Positions 50,510 to 58,534 of a stretch of 64,000 nt of DNA are shown one piece after another. Each line of letters opens with the position of its first letter. Position 1 is the first letter of the stretch. The position numbers and the translations under genes are program-made. The notes beneath the pieces were generated by a model, which ran no database searches, was not told the origin of the DNA, and saw only the letters and a list, made by a program, of their open reading frames with translations. The stretch is taken from positions 1,984,001-2,048,000 of the forward strand of contig NZ_CP116766.1 in the NCBI RefSeq assembly GCF_028463985.1, in the 5' to 3' direction. This stretch comes from Neisseria lisongii (GTDB lineage Bacteria; Pseudomonadota; Gammaproteobacteria; Burkholderiales; Neisseriaceae).

Positions 50510-51313
50510 ATGTACACCGTTGATACCCATGCCCATATTTTTAATCAACATGATGATTTTATCGAACATGCCCGCTATACGCCGTCTTATACGGCTTCGG
50601 TGGCAGAGTTTTTAGACCGGCTCGATACTCATCAATTGCATTACGGCGTTTTAATTCAACCGAGCTTCTACGGTACGGACAACAGTGCAATGCTTCAAGC
50701 CGTTGCCGAAGCGAAAGGGCGGTTAAAAGCAGTGATTGTCGTTGATCCTGATATTTCCGCCCAAGAATTGCAGCAATACTGTCAACAGGGTGTTTGCGGA
50801 ATTAGGCTGAATTTGTTCGGGCAACCCATACCTGATGTGGATACACCGCAATGGGAAAAGCTGACCCAGATCTTGAAAACGCTCGGTTGGCATATCGAAT
50901 TACATTGCCCGCCGGGTTATCTGTTGGTACTTTTGCCGGCATTTAAACGTCATGGCGTCGATATTGTTATCGATCATTTGGGCAGACCGGCATACGGCCA
51001 AGATTTAGACGGCGAAGTGTTCCAACAGTTTATCTCTTTGCTTGACCCGAAATACCATTGGATTAAATTATCGGGCTTATACCGTTTGGCCTGTGCCGAT
51101 AATGCCGTTGAGTGCGGCAGGCAGATCTATGAAATGCTTAAAGCGCAAGGAATGCTTTCACGTATCGTGTGGGGCAGTGATTGGCCGCATACTCAGCATG
51201 AACATGAAACCGATTATTCCCAAAATTGGCAACTGCTTCATGAAATTGTGCAAGATGAAAATGAACGCAGGCAAATTTTAAGTACCAACCCGTGTAAACT
51301 GTTTGGGTTTTAA
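50510..51313 (+). CDS. Amidohydrolase_2 family hydrolase (lactonase-like)
   Basis: 267 residues, a TIM-barrel metal-dependent hydrolase related to 2-pyrone-4,6-dicarboxylate lactonase and similar enzymes. The metal motif HxH lies at residues 7-9 (VDTHAHIF). IELHCPPG supplies the next histidine, VIDHLGRP the third, and GSDWPHTQHE the catalytic aspartate with a following His. With the linked carboxylate transporter, hydrolysis of an imported lactone or carboxylated ring compound is a reasonable guess but not shown. The start has AAAGGAAAAAAG upstream. It ends before a DUS terminator. Confidence 0.8.
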   Translation: MYTVDTHAHIFNQHDDFIEHARYTPSYTASVAEFLDRLDTHQLHYGVLIQPSFYGTDNSAMLQAVAEAKGRLKAVIVVDPDISAQELQQYCQQGVCGIRLNLFGQPIPDVDTPQWEKLTQILKTLGWHIELHCPPGYLLVLLPAFKRHGVDIVIDHLGRPAYGQDLDGEVFQQFISLLDPKYHWIKLSGLYRLACADNAVECGRQIYEMLKAQGMLSRIVWGSDWPHTQHEHETDYSQNWQLLHEIVQDENERRQILSTNPCKLFGF

Positions 51314-51342
51314 AAAACTCTTCTTAAAACAGGTTTAAAACA

Positions 51343-51379
51343 CAAGGCCGTCTGAAAATCGGATTTTCAGACGGCCTTG
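51343..51379. terminator. Bidirectional DUS-pair terminator between the hydrolase gene and carB
   Basis: CAAGGCCGTCTGAAAATC ... GATTTTCAGACGGCCTTG between convergent genes. Confidence 0.75.
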
Positions 51380-51403
51380 CACTTTAAGACGGTTTAATCG
51401 GTC

Positions 51404-54400
51404 TTATTTTTTCAAACGTCCATGTAGCTCTTGAACGCTGTACACGCCCAAGTGGTCTCGGCTTTTTGCGCCTTCGCTCATGGCTTCGCCGCCGGCAACG
51501 GTGGTGTATTGCGGCACACGTTGGGTCAGCGAGGTGCGGCGGATACTGTGGCTGTCGGCGATTGCTTGGCTGTCGTTGGCAACGGTATTGACTACCAGCG
51601 AGATTTCGCCGTTTTTGAGGGCATCGACGATATGTGGACGGCCTTCCAATACTTTATTGACGGTTTGGACGGTGATGCCCTGTTCCGCCAGATAAGCCGC
51701 CGTGCCGCGGGTGGCACACAGGCCGTAGCCCAAGGCTTGGAAGTTTTTCGCTGTTTTGAGAATCAGCGGTTTGTCTTCGTCCCGTACGGCGATAAACACT
51801 TTGCCGGTGGCGGGTAAACGTTCGCCTGCGCCCAGTTGGGCTTTGTAGTAGGCTTCACCGAAACTTGCGCCCACGCCCATCACTTCGCCGGTGGAACGCA
51901 TTTCGGGGCCGAGAATGGTGTCCACGCCGGGGAATTTGATAAACGGGAACACGGCTTCTTTCACGGCATAGAAATCCGGAATCACTTCTTTTTCAATGCC
52001 TTGCTCTTTCAGCGAAATGCCTGCCATTGCCCGTGCGCCGACTTTTGCCAGCGGCACGGAAGTGGCTTTGGACACAAACGGTACGGTGCGGGAGGCACGG
52101 GGGTTCACTTCCAATACGAATACCACGCCGTCCTGTACGGCAAACTGCACGTTCATCAGACCGACCACGCCCAGTGCATACGCCATGGCTTTGGTTTGGC
52201 GGCGGATTTCGTCTTGGATTTCCTGACTCAAGGAATACGGCGGCAACGAGCAGCCGGAGTCGCCGGAGTGGATACCTGCCTGTTCGACGTGCTGCATAAT
52301 ACCGCCGATAACGACATCTTTGCCGTCTGAAACGCAGTCCACATCGACTTCGATGGCGTTGTTCAGGAAGAAGTCGAGCAATACGGGGCTGTCTTCGGAA
52401 ACCTGCACCGCTTCACGCATATAGGTTTGCAGCTGTTCTTTGCTGTGAACCACCTGCATGGCACGGCCGCCCAAAACGTAAGACGGACGGACTACCAGCG
52501 GATAGCCGATTTCTTCTGCTAAAACAAGGGCTTCTTCTTCATTGCGGGCGGTGCGGTTCGGCGGTTGGCGCAAGCCCAAATCGTTCAATACTTTTTGGAA
52601 GCGTTCACGGTCTTCGGCGGCATCGATGCTGTCGGCGGAGGTGCCGATGATGTTCACGCCGTTTTCCACTAAGGCATTGGCAAGTTTCAGCGGGGTTTGT
52701 CCGCCGTAATGCACAATCACGCCCCACGGGTTTTCTTTTTTCACGATTTCCAACACGTCTTCCAGAGTCAGCGGCTCGAAATAGAGGCGGTCGGAAGTGT
52801 CGAAGTCGGTGGAAACGGTTTCGGGGTTGCAGTTCACCATGATGGTTTCAAAACCGCTTTCACGCAGGGCAAGGGCGGCGTGGACGCAGCAGTAGTCAAA
52901 CTCGATGCCTTGTCCGATACGGTTTGGGCCGCCGCCGAGAATCATGACTTTTTTACGGTCTGAAGGACGCGCTTCGCATTCTTCTTCGTAAGTCGAATAG
53001 AGGTAGGCGGTGTCAGTGGCAAATTCCGCCGCACAAGTATCCACCCGTTTGTAAACAGGGTGCAGCTTGAGGGCGTAGCGGTGTTCCCGCACTTCTTTTT
53101 CGGAAACGTTTAATAATTGCGCCAAACGCTTGTCGGAGAAGCCTTTGCGTTTCAGACGACGTAAGGCGGCGTAGTCCAAATCGTTCAGGCTGCCTGCGGC
53201 AACGGCGGCTTCTTCTTTCATCAAGTCTTCGATTTGCGCCAGGAACCAAGGGTCGATGGCGCAGATTTCGTGGATTTCCGCCAAGCTGAAACCGGCACGG
53301 AAGGCATCGGCGACAAACAGCATACGCTCGGGGCCGGGGTTCGCCAGTTCACGGCGGATTTCGGCTTTGTCGAGCGTGCGCGGATTGAAGCCGCACAAAC
53401 CGGTTTCCAATCCCCGCAGTGCTTTTTGGAAGGATTCTTGAATAGTACGTCCCATTGCCATCACTTCGCCCACCGATTTCATCTGTGTGGTCAGGCGGTC
53501 GTCTGCCGCCGGGAATTTTTCAAAGGCAAAGCGTGGAATTTTGGTAATCACATAGTCGATCGAGGGCTCGAACGAAGCTGGCGTGCGGCCGCCGGTGATG
53601 TCGTTTTGCAGCTCGTCCAAAGTAAAGCCCACCGCCAGTTTCGCCGCCACTTTCGCAATCGGGAAGCCGGTGGCTTTGGAAGCCAGCGCAGACGAGCGGG
53701 ACACACGGGGGTTCATCTCAATCACAATCATTTCGCCGTTGGCGGGATTGACGGCGAACTGTACGTTTGAGCCGCCGGTATCCACGCCGATTTCACGCAA
53801 TACCGCCAACGAAGCGTTGCGCATGATTTGATATTCTTTGTCGGTGAGCGTTTGCGCCGGCGCAACCGTAATCGAGTCGCCGGTATGCACGCCCATCGGG
53901 TCGAAGTTTTCAATCGAACAGATGATGATGCAGTTGTCGTTTTTATCCCGCACCACTTCCATCTCGTATTCCTTCCAACCCAAAACCGACTGCTCGATCA
54001 GCAGCTCATGGGTTGGCGAAGCATCAAAGCCCCGTTCGCAAATCGCCAAAAATTCATCACGGTTGTAGGCAATGCCGCCGCCCGAACCGCCCATGGTGAA
54101 AGACGGACGGATCAGCGTCGGAAAGCCGACCTGCTCCTGCGCCGCCAAAGCCTCGTTCATGGTATGGCAAACAAACGATTTCGGACAGGACAGCCCGATT
54201 TTTTCCATCGCCTCTTTAAAGCGGCCACGGTCTTCGGCTTTGTCGATGGCGTCTTCGGTTGCACCGATCAGCTCGACATTGTATTTCGCCAACACGCCGT
54301 TGCGTGCCAAATCCAAGGCACAGTTCAACGCCGTCTGCCCGCCCATGGTCGGCAACACCGCATCAGGACGTTCTTTGGCAATAATCTTTTCAACCGTCTG

Positions 54401-54613
54401 CCACATAATCGGCTCGATATAGGTAACATCGGCCATTTCAGGGTCGGTCATAATCGTGGCGGGGTTGGAATTGACGAGAATGACTTTATAGCCTTCCTCA
54501 CGCAACGCTTTACACGCTTGCGCCCCGGAATAGTCAAACTCACAGGCTTGGCCGATCACAATCGGACCGGCGCCGATAATTAAAATGGATTTTAGGTCGG
54601 TACGTTTAGGCAT
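51404..54613 (-). CDS. carB: Carbamoyl-phosphate synthase large subunit
   Basis: 1069 residues from ATG 54613 (MPKRTDLKSILIIGAGPIVIGQ); the frame extends 20 codons upstream without a better site. Two homologous ATP-grasp halves are seen: PSFTMGGSGGGIAYN (about 170-185) and RPSYVLGGRAMQVVHS (about 715-730). Each is followed by NPRVSRSSALASKATG or NPRASRTVPFVSKATS. The C-terminal MGS-like allosteric domain (about 930-1069) includes GLCATRGTAAYL. It uses ammonia from CarA-bound glutamine to make carbamoyl phosphate for pyrimidines and arginine. carA lies upstream on the same strand, but about 800 bp away. Confidence 0.96.
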   Translation of the reverse strand: MPKRTDLKSILIIGAGPIVIGQACEFDYSGAQACKALREEGYKVILVNSNPATIMTDPEMADVTYIEPIMWQTVEKIIAKERPDAVLPTMGGQTALNCALDLARNGVLAKYNVELIGATEDAIDKAEDRGRFKEAMEKIGLSCPKSFVCHTMNEALAAQEQVGFPTLIRPSFTMGGSGGGIAYNRDEFLAICERGFDASPTHELLIEQSVLGWKEYEMEVVRDKNDNCIIICSIENFDPMGVHTGDSITVAPAQTLTDKEYQIMRNASLAVLREIGVDTGGSNVQFAVNPANGEMIVIEMNPRVSRSSALASKATGFPIAKVAAKLAVGFTLDELQNDITGGRTPASFEPSIDYVITKIPRFAFEKFPAADDRLTTQMKSVGEVMAMGRTIQESFQKALRGLETGLCGFNPRTLDKAEIRRELANPGPERMLFVADAFRAGFSLAEIHEICAIDPWFLAQIEDLMKEEAAVAAGSLNDLDYAALRRLKRKGFSDKRLAQLLNVSEKEVREHRYALKLHPVYKRVDTCAAEFATDTAYLYSTYEEECEARPSDRKKVMILGGGPNRIGQGIEFDYCCVHAALALRESGFETIMVNCNPETVSTDFDTSDRLYFEPLTLEDVLEIVKKENPWGVIVHYGGQTPLKLANALVENGVNIIGTSADSIDAAEDRERFQKVLNDLGLRQPPNRTARNEEEALVLAEEIGYPLVVRPSYVLGGRAMQVVHSKEQLQTYMREAVQVSEDSPVLLDFFLNNAIEVDVDCVSDGKDVVIGGIMQHVEQAGIHSGDSGCSLPPYSLSQEIQDEIRRQTKAMAYALGVVGLMNVQFAVQDGVVFVLEVNPRASRTVPFVSKATSVPLAKVGARAMAGISLKEQGIEKEVIPDFYAVKEAVFPFIKFPGVDTILGPEMRSTGEVMGVGASFGEAYYKAQLGAGERLPATGKVFIAVRDEDKPLILKTAKNFQALGYGLCATRGTAAYLAEQGITVQTVNKVLEGRPHIVDALKNGEISLVVNTVANDSQAIADSHSIRRTSLTQRVPQYTTVAGGEAMSEGAKSRDHLGVYSVQELHGRLKK

Positions 54614-54713
54614 GGTGGTCTCTTGCTGATTAAAGATGGTTTCATTAAGTGTTAAGTCCATTTTCACAGGCATAGTGAATGAACTGTAATCTGTTAATTT
54701 TCCTGTAACCTGT

Positions 54714-54829
54714 TCCCTCTCCCGTGGGAGAGGGTTAGGGAGAGGGCTTTTGTCTGTTGCAGTGGTTTAAATTCGAGAAGAAAAAAGGTTTTGCCCTCTC
54801 CCCAACCCTCCCCCGCAGGGGAGGGAGCG
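54714..54829. repeat. Pair of opposed REP-like units in the carA-carB spacer
   Basis: TTCCCTCTCCCGTGGGAGAG with GGTTAGGGAGAGGG (54714-54748), and the inverted CCCTCTCCCCAACCCTCCCC with GCAGGGGAGGG (54793-54829). Together they could fold into a large structure between the genes. Confidence 0.6.
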
Positions 54830-54924
54830 GGTCTGCTGAATATTGTAGATGGTTGGTGTGCATTCAAATATTCGGTAATCCGTTGGATAATCGGGCGTAT
54901 TGTTGCAATCTGTTAATCAAAACC

Positions 54925-55305
54925 TTATTTTTCAGTCTGTTCTAAATTCTGCAATGTGTTCAAAATTTCTGCTAATACGTTATCGGTTTGCTGCAAAATT
55001 TCGTGATTCCAAAATCTTAATATGGTAAAACCCAAGTTGGTTAAATATTCGCTGCGTTCCCGGTCGTAAGTTTGCTGTTCATTATGTTGCCCGCCGTCAG
55101 CTTCGATAATCAGTTTGGGGCTGAGGCACATAAAGTCGGCGATATAGTGTCCGATCGGTTGTTGCCGTCTGAATTTATAGCCGTCTAAACGGTTTGCCCG
55201 CAGATGCTGCCATAGCTTCTGTTCTGCTTCACTCATATTGCATCGCAGATTTTTGGCATATTGCTGCAATACAGGGTTGTTGTTGGCGAGCAGTTTTTTC
55301 GTCAT
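54925..55305 (-). CDS. DUF559 (Vsr-like endonuclease fold) protein
   Basis: 126 residues. SEAEQKLWQHLRANRLDGYKFRRQQPIGHYIADF and IIEADGGQHN...YDRERSEYLTNLGFTILRFWNHEIL are the two blocks of DUF559. This small family has the PD-(D/E)xK/Vsr nuclease fold; the E-A-D and following Gln-His supply candidate catalytic residues. It is often found as a lone gene near mobile or repeat DNA. It lies between carA and carB on their strand, within the spacer that is large and variable in Neisseria. Function unknown. Confidence 0.85.
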   Translation of the reverse strand: MTKKLLANNNPVLQQYAKNLRCNMSEAEQKLWQHLRANRLDGYKFRRQQPIGHYIADFMCLSPKLIIEADGGQHNEQQTYDRERSEYLTNLGFTILRFWNHEILQQTDNVLAEILNTLQNLEQTEK

Positions 55306-55363
55306 GCTGTGTTTGTAATTTTTTTATGCCGTGTTTATGGTCGTGCTTGCAATGCAGAAACTT

Positions 55364-55407
55364 GGTTTTCAGACGGCCTTTCCTGTTCAACAGGCCGTCT
55401 GAAAACC
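55364..55407. terminator. Inverted DUS pair after carA
   Basis: GGTTTTCAGACGGCCT ... AGGCCGTCTGAAAACC, 9 bases beyond the carA stop (minus strand). It would separate carA from carB transcription. Confidence 0.65.
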
Positions 55408-55415
55408 GACTTTGC

Positions 55416-56543
55416 TTACTGTTTTGCCGCTTTGATGCTGTCGATAAATTTGTCGAACAGATAATCCACATCGTGCGGGCCGGGGCTGGCTTCAGGGTGG
55501 CCTTGGAAGCTGAATGCCGCTTGGTCGGTCAGTTCGATGCCTTGCAGCGAGCCGTCAAACAGGGAGCGGTGGGTTACTTTGGCGTTGGCGGGTAGGGTGT
55601 CTGCGTCCACTTCAAAGCCGTGGTTTTGGCTGGTAATCATGACTTTGCCGCTTGCCAAGTCTTGTACGGGGTGGTTGGCACCGTGGTGGCCGAACGGCAT
55701 TTTGCGGGTTTTTGCGCCGATGGCCAAACCCAATAATTGGTGGCCCAAGCAGATGCCGAACAGCGGTTTTTTGCTGGCGAGCAGCTCTTTAACGGCGGCG
55801 ATGGCGTAGTCGCAAGGCTCAGGGTCGCCGGGGCCGTTGGAGAGGAAAACGCCGTCGGGATTCAGTGCCAATACGTCTTTGGCGGGCGTTTGGGCGGGTA
55901 CGACGGTCAGGCGGCAACCCCGTTCGGCGAGCATACGCAGGATATTGGTTTTTACGCCGAAGTCGTAGGCGACCACGTGATACGGCTGATTTTCAGGCGT
56001 GGTGTGGCCTTGACCGAGTTTCCATGTGCCTTCTGTCCATTCGTGGTCTTCTGTGCAGCTGACTTCTTTTGCCAAGTCTTTGCCGACCATGCTGCCGAAG
56101 GCGGCGATTAATTCTTGTGCTTTTTCAACGGTGGCATCTGCGCCGGTCAGGATTGCACCGGCTTGTGCGCCTTTATCCCGCAGAATGCGGGTCAGGCGGC
56201 GGGTGTCGATGTCCGCGATGGCAACGGTTTGGTTGCGTACCAAATATTCCTGCAGGCTTTCGGTGGCACGGAAATTGCTGTGCAAAAGCGGCAGGTCGCG
56301 GATGATTAGGCCGGCGGCGAATACGCTGTGGCTTTCAGTGTCTTCGGGATTGGTGCCGGTGTTGCCGATGTGCGGATAGGTGAGGGTAACGATTTGTTTG
56401 CAGTAAGACGGGTCGGTCAGAATTTCCTGATAGCCGGTCATGGAGGTATTGAACACGACTTCGCCGGAAGTCGAGCCGTTATAACCGATAGATGTGCCGT
56501 GGAAAACGCTGCCGTCTGCGAGAACCAGAAGTGCTGGGGTCAT
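55416..56543 (-). CDS. carA: Carbamoyl-phosphate synthase small subunit
   Basis: A 375-residue glutamine amidotransferase subunit. The N-terminal carbamoyl-phosphate synthase domain opens with PALLVLADGSVFHGTSIG. A class I GATase follows with VFLSNGPGDPEPCD, the catalytic-Cys motif FGICLGHQLLGLA, and the His-Glu pair in FSFQGHPEASPGPHD. Start ATG 56543 has ACAGGAAATTACC upstream. Complete. Confidence 0.96.
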   Translation of the reverse strand: MTPALLVLADGSVFHGTSIGYNGSTSGEVVFNTSMTGYQEILTDPSYCKQIVTLTYPHIGNTGTNPEDTESHSVFAAGLIIRDLPLLHSNFRATESLQEYLVRNQTVAIADIDTRRLTRILRDKGAQAGAILTGADATVEKAQELIAAFGSMVGKDLAKEVSCTEDHEWTEGTWKLGQGHTTPENQPYHVVAYDFGVKTNILRMLAERGCRLTVVPAQTPAKDVLALNPDGVFLSNGPGDPEPCDYAIAAVKELLASKKPLFGICLGHQLLGLAIGAKTRKMPFGHHGANHPVQDLASGKVMITSQNHGFEVDADTLPANAKVTHRSLFDGSLQGIELTDQAAFSFQGHPEASPGPHDVDYLFDKFIDSIKAAKQ

Positions 56544-56608
56544 GGTAATTTCCTGTTTTGATTGATTTATATAGTAGCGAAGGCCACCGGATTTTCGGCA
56601 GCGCTTGA

Positions 56609-56669
56609 TATAGTGGACTAAAATAAAAAACTACTGCGTTTGGTATCTTTCTTATTTTATTTCACTATA
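56609..56669. mobile_element. Minimal 61-bp TATAG-ended element
   Basis: TATAGTGGACTAAAATAAAAAA and its near-inverse TTATTTTATTTCACTATA with almost no body; an internally deleted MITE upstream of carA. Confidence 0.6.
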
Positions 56670-56672
56670 ATG

Positions 56673-56708
56673 AGGCCGTCTGAAAACGGGTATGCTTCAG
56701 ACGGCCTG
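56673..56708. repeat. Inverted DUS pair upstream of carA
   Basis: AGGCCGTCTGAA-AACGGGTATGC-TTCAGACGGCCT; upstream of the gene, downstream of the candidate short RNA. Confidence 0.55.
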
Positions 56709-56721
56709 CCGGAATACGGGT

Positions 56722-56791
56722 AAAAAAAAACACGCACCATGCAAAAATCATGGTATGACGTGCTTTGCGGCAATTTATTCTGCCGTAGAAG
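56722..56791 (-). ncRNA. Candidate ~70-nt small RNA or carA leader attenuator
   Basis: A strong promoter at 56798-56826 would start transcription near 56791 on the minus strand. The transcript has a CGGCA-GAATAAAT-TGCCG hairpin. A larger hairpin follows (CACG...TACCATG with CATGGTG-CGTG, 56731-56762), running straight into nine T residues (56730-56722), an intrinsic terminator. carA begins 180 bases further on. There is no start codon with a ribosome site in it. It is either an independent sRNA or a transcription-attenuation leader for pyrimidine control of carA. Confidence 0.5.
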
Positions 56792-56797
56792 CAATGT

Positions 56798-56826
56798 ATT
56801 TTAATCGAAACAGCGGCGGCATTCAA
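56798..56826 (-). promoter_or_regulatory. Sigma-70 promoter of the candidate short RNA
   Basis: TTGAAT (56826-56821), 17-base spacer, TAAAAT (56803-56798) on the minus strand; one of the best promoter matches in the window. Confidence 0.6.
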
Positions 56827-56949
56827 GGGGGAAACGGTTTTTCTGTGGCGGAACGGATTTTGCCGCTTGGAGTGTTTGCCATAAAATAGTCGGAATTAAA
56901 GAGCAATCAAATATATTATAAAGTGAATCCACGATATAAGGGAGGACGC

Positions 56950-57204
56950 ATGAAACCGAACCATCTGGCAGCCCTGTTGCCGCTGCTTGTTGTCTGTGCC
57001 GTTGCAGCGGAAAACAGGCCGTCTGAAAATCCGAATGCGGATATTTTGCCCGCATCGGCAACCGAGAGGCCACAGCCGGAACAGCCGACAGACAAGCGTT
57101 GCGTGTTGGCAGGCGTTGCCCGCAAACAAAACACCGCCCAAACCAACGGAGGCAAACAGCGGATATGCGTTTTGCGGCGTTTGTCTTGGCGGGAAATATT
57201 TTGA
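56950..57204 (+). CDS. Small putative secreted protein
   Basis: 84 residues; ATG 56950 follows GGAGGACGC, a strong ribosome site. MKPNHLAALLPLLVVCAVAAE is a plausible Sec signal. The mature part is short and polar, contains a DUS (encoding RPSEN) and two cysteines (KRCVLAG, QRICVLRR), and shows no domain I recognise. It ends near a good terminator. It could be a decayed gene. Confidence 0.4.
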   Translation: MKPNHLAALLPLLVVCAVAAENRPSENPNADILPASATERPQPEQPTDKRCVLAGVARKQNTAQTNGGKQRICVLRRLSWREIF

Positions 57205-57216
57205 TGAGCAGCGTAT

Positions 57217-57254
57217 AAAAAATTGACCGCTCTAAAAAGAGCGGTCAATTTTTT
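57217..57254. terminator. Bidirectional intrinsic terminator
   Basis: AAAAAATTGACCGCTCT-AAAA-AGAGCGGTCAATTTTTT; a 17-bp stem with A/T flanks, serving the small secreted ORF (plus) and the toxin-antitoxin-like pair (minus). Confidence 0.85.
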
Positions 57255-57286
57255 CTGAGTTTTTTAATTACAGCGATTTGCCGCAA

Positions 57287-57583
57287 TTAAGCGATTTTTT
57301 TCATTTTGGCTAATTCTTCCTGAATTTTTTCATTCGCCATCATTTTCTTTTCGCCATCAATAAATCGATTTAAAATTTGTTTGATTAATGGCTGGTAACC
57401 GATACCATTCAATTCGGCTATATTTTTCAAATCTTGCAATAGTCCTTTAGGTAAACGGATTGAAATCGCTTGCAATGCCAACATCTCATCAATGGCACTT
57501 TGGCTCGTTGCATTGGATTTTTGTACAAATCTTTCATCTCTACCAAGTTCGCCATTTTCCCATTGTTCATCTAAGTTAGCCAT
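57287..57583 (-). CDS. Ribbon-helix-helix/BrnA-CopG-like antitoxin candidate
   Basis: 98 residues from ATG 57583 (MANLDEQWENGELGRDE); the longer frame upstream overlaps the partner gene. The C-terminal half AISIRLPKGLLQDLKNIAELNGIGYQPLIKQIL fits the BrnA/CopG-like DNA-binding fold often used by antitoxins, followed by a charged tail (EKIQEELAKMKK). It starts 10 bases after the partner's stop. The inferred role is antitoxin and autoregulator. Confidence 0.65.
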   Translation of the reverse strand: MANLDEQWENGELGRDERFVQKSNATSQSAIDEMLALQAISIRLPKGLLQDLKNIAELNGIGYQPLIKQILNRFIDGEKKMMANEKIQEELAKMKKIA

Positions 57584-57593
57584 AACGGTACTC

Positions 57594-57878
57594 CTATTTG
57601 TATTTTTCATAAATACGAATTTCGTCTTCATTCGCAGGGTAAGCTGTTCTAATATGAATTTCTCCATTTTTATTTATAAAACAAACTTTTAATTTTAGCC
57701 CTTTATTGGTTTCTGCAACAAACCATTCTGTCGGTGGATCACTTTGATGCTCTTCTCTTATATCGATTAATGTACCACCCGTCATATTGGAAAATGCTTC
57801 AATAATATCATTTTCCGGTTCGCATAATCCGTGTTTAGTTTTTAATTTAAAATAAACACTATCCGAAATTTTAAGCAT
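57594..57878 (-). CDS. Small toxin-like protein of the 'ADP-ribosyl-(dinitrogen reductase) hydrolase' annotated family
   Basis: 94 residues from ATG 57878 (MLKISDSVYFKLKTKHGL). DIREEHQSDPPTEWFVAETNKGLKLKVCF and IHIRTAYPANEDEIRIYEK match a widespread family of about 95 residues. It usually precedes a CopG/BrnA-like gene and is inherited as a two-gene module, and the databases' enzymatic name is probably a misnomer. The pair is visibly AT-rich, flanked by terminators, and has no DUS inside, consistent with acquisition. Confidence 0.65.
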   Translation of the reverse strand: MLKISDSVYFKLKTKHGLCEPENDIIEAFSNMTGGTLIDIREEHQSDPPTEWFVAETNKGLKLKVCFINKNGEIHIRTAYPANEDEIRIYEKYK

Positions 57879-57967
57879 AAAAACCTTAATAATGCGGTGA
57901 AATCTTGTATATACAATATCTCTTTTGCTGCTTTTTTGCAAGCAAATCTACAGCATTACCCCAATTT

Positions 57968-58006
57968 ATGCCGTCTGAAAACAGCATATCGATTTTCAGA
58001 CGGCAT
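57968..58006. repeat. Inverted AT-DUS pair upstream of ychJ
   Basis: ATGCCGTCTGAAAA ... TTTTCAGACGGCAT between two divergently transcribed units. Confidence 0.6.
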
Positions 58007-58047
58007 GGCGCTGTGTAGAATGGCGGCATTTTATTGTGGAGAAACTT

Positions 58048-58518
58048 ATGTCGGCTGAAAATTGCCCGTGCGGCAGCGGTAAAAAATATGATGACTGCTG
58101 TCGGCCGCTGCACCAATCCGAGCGTTTGCCGGAAACGGCGGAAGCCTTAATGCGTTCGAGATACAGCGCTTATGTATTGCAGAAGATTGATTATATTGTA
58201 GAAACCACTGTTCCGGCGCAGCAGCATTTATTGAATCGGGCAGACTTGGCGGCATGGAGCAGGGAAACCCGCTGGCTGGGGTTGGAAGTGTTGCGGCATA
58301 TTCCGAAAATCGGCAAACATCATGCGCAGGTTGAGTTTTGCGCCCGTTTTGCCGAGGGCGGCGAGGTGTGCGAACATCACGAATTGTCGGCGTTTGTGCA
58401 GGCGGACGGGCGTTGGTATTTTATCGATCCGACCGTGCCGCTACCGACCATGAAGCAGCCGTGTATCTGCGGTTCGGGCAAAAAATTCAAGGCCTGCTGC
58501 GGCGGTTTGCTGGGATAA
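58048..58518 (+). CDS. ychJ: YchJ family protein with two SEC-C zinc motifs
   Basis: 156 residues from ATG 58048 (MSAENCPCGSGKKYDDCC); a GTG four codons earlier is less likely because GTGGAGAAAC acts as the ribosome site. SEC-C motifs (C-x-C...CC) bracket the protein at residues 6-17 and near 141-152 (CICGSGKKFKACC). Between them is a UPF0225/NTF2-like core (RLPETAEALMRSRYSAYVL, ETRWLGLEVL, ELSAFVQADGRWYFID). SEC-C motifs bind zinc; in SecA the motif contacts SecB. The cellular role of YchJ is not settled. Confidence 0.88.
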   Translation: MSAENCPCGSGKKYDDCCRPLHQSERLPETAEALMRSRYSAYVLQKIDYIVETTVPAQQHLLNRADLAAWSRETRWLGLEVLRHIPKIGKHHAQVEFCARFAEGGEVCEHHELSAFVQADGRWYFIDPTVPLPTMKQPCICGSGKKFKACCGGLLG

Positions 58519-58534
58519 TCGGAGGTTATTTCAC

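Noticed and set aside
56801..57073. Minus-strand 90-codon frame upstream of carA
   Set aside because: It crosses the promoter of the candidate short RNA and the signal-peptide ORF on the other strand, with no ribosome site.
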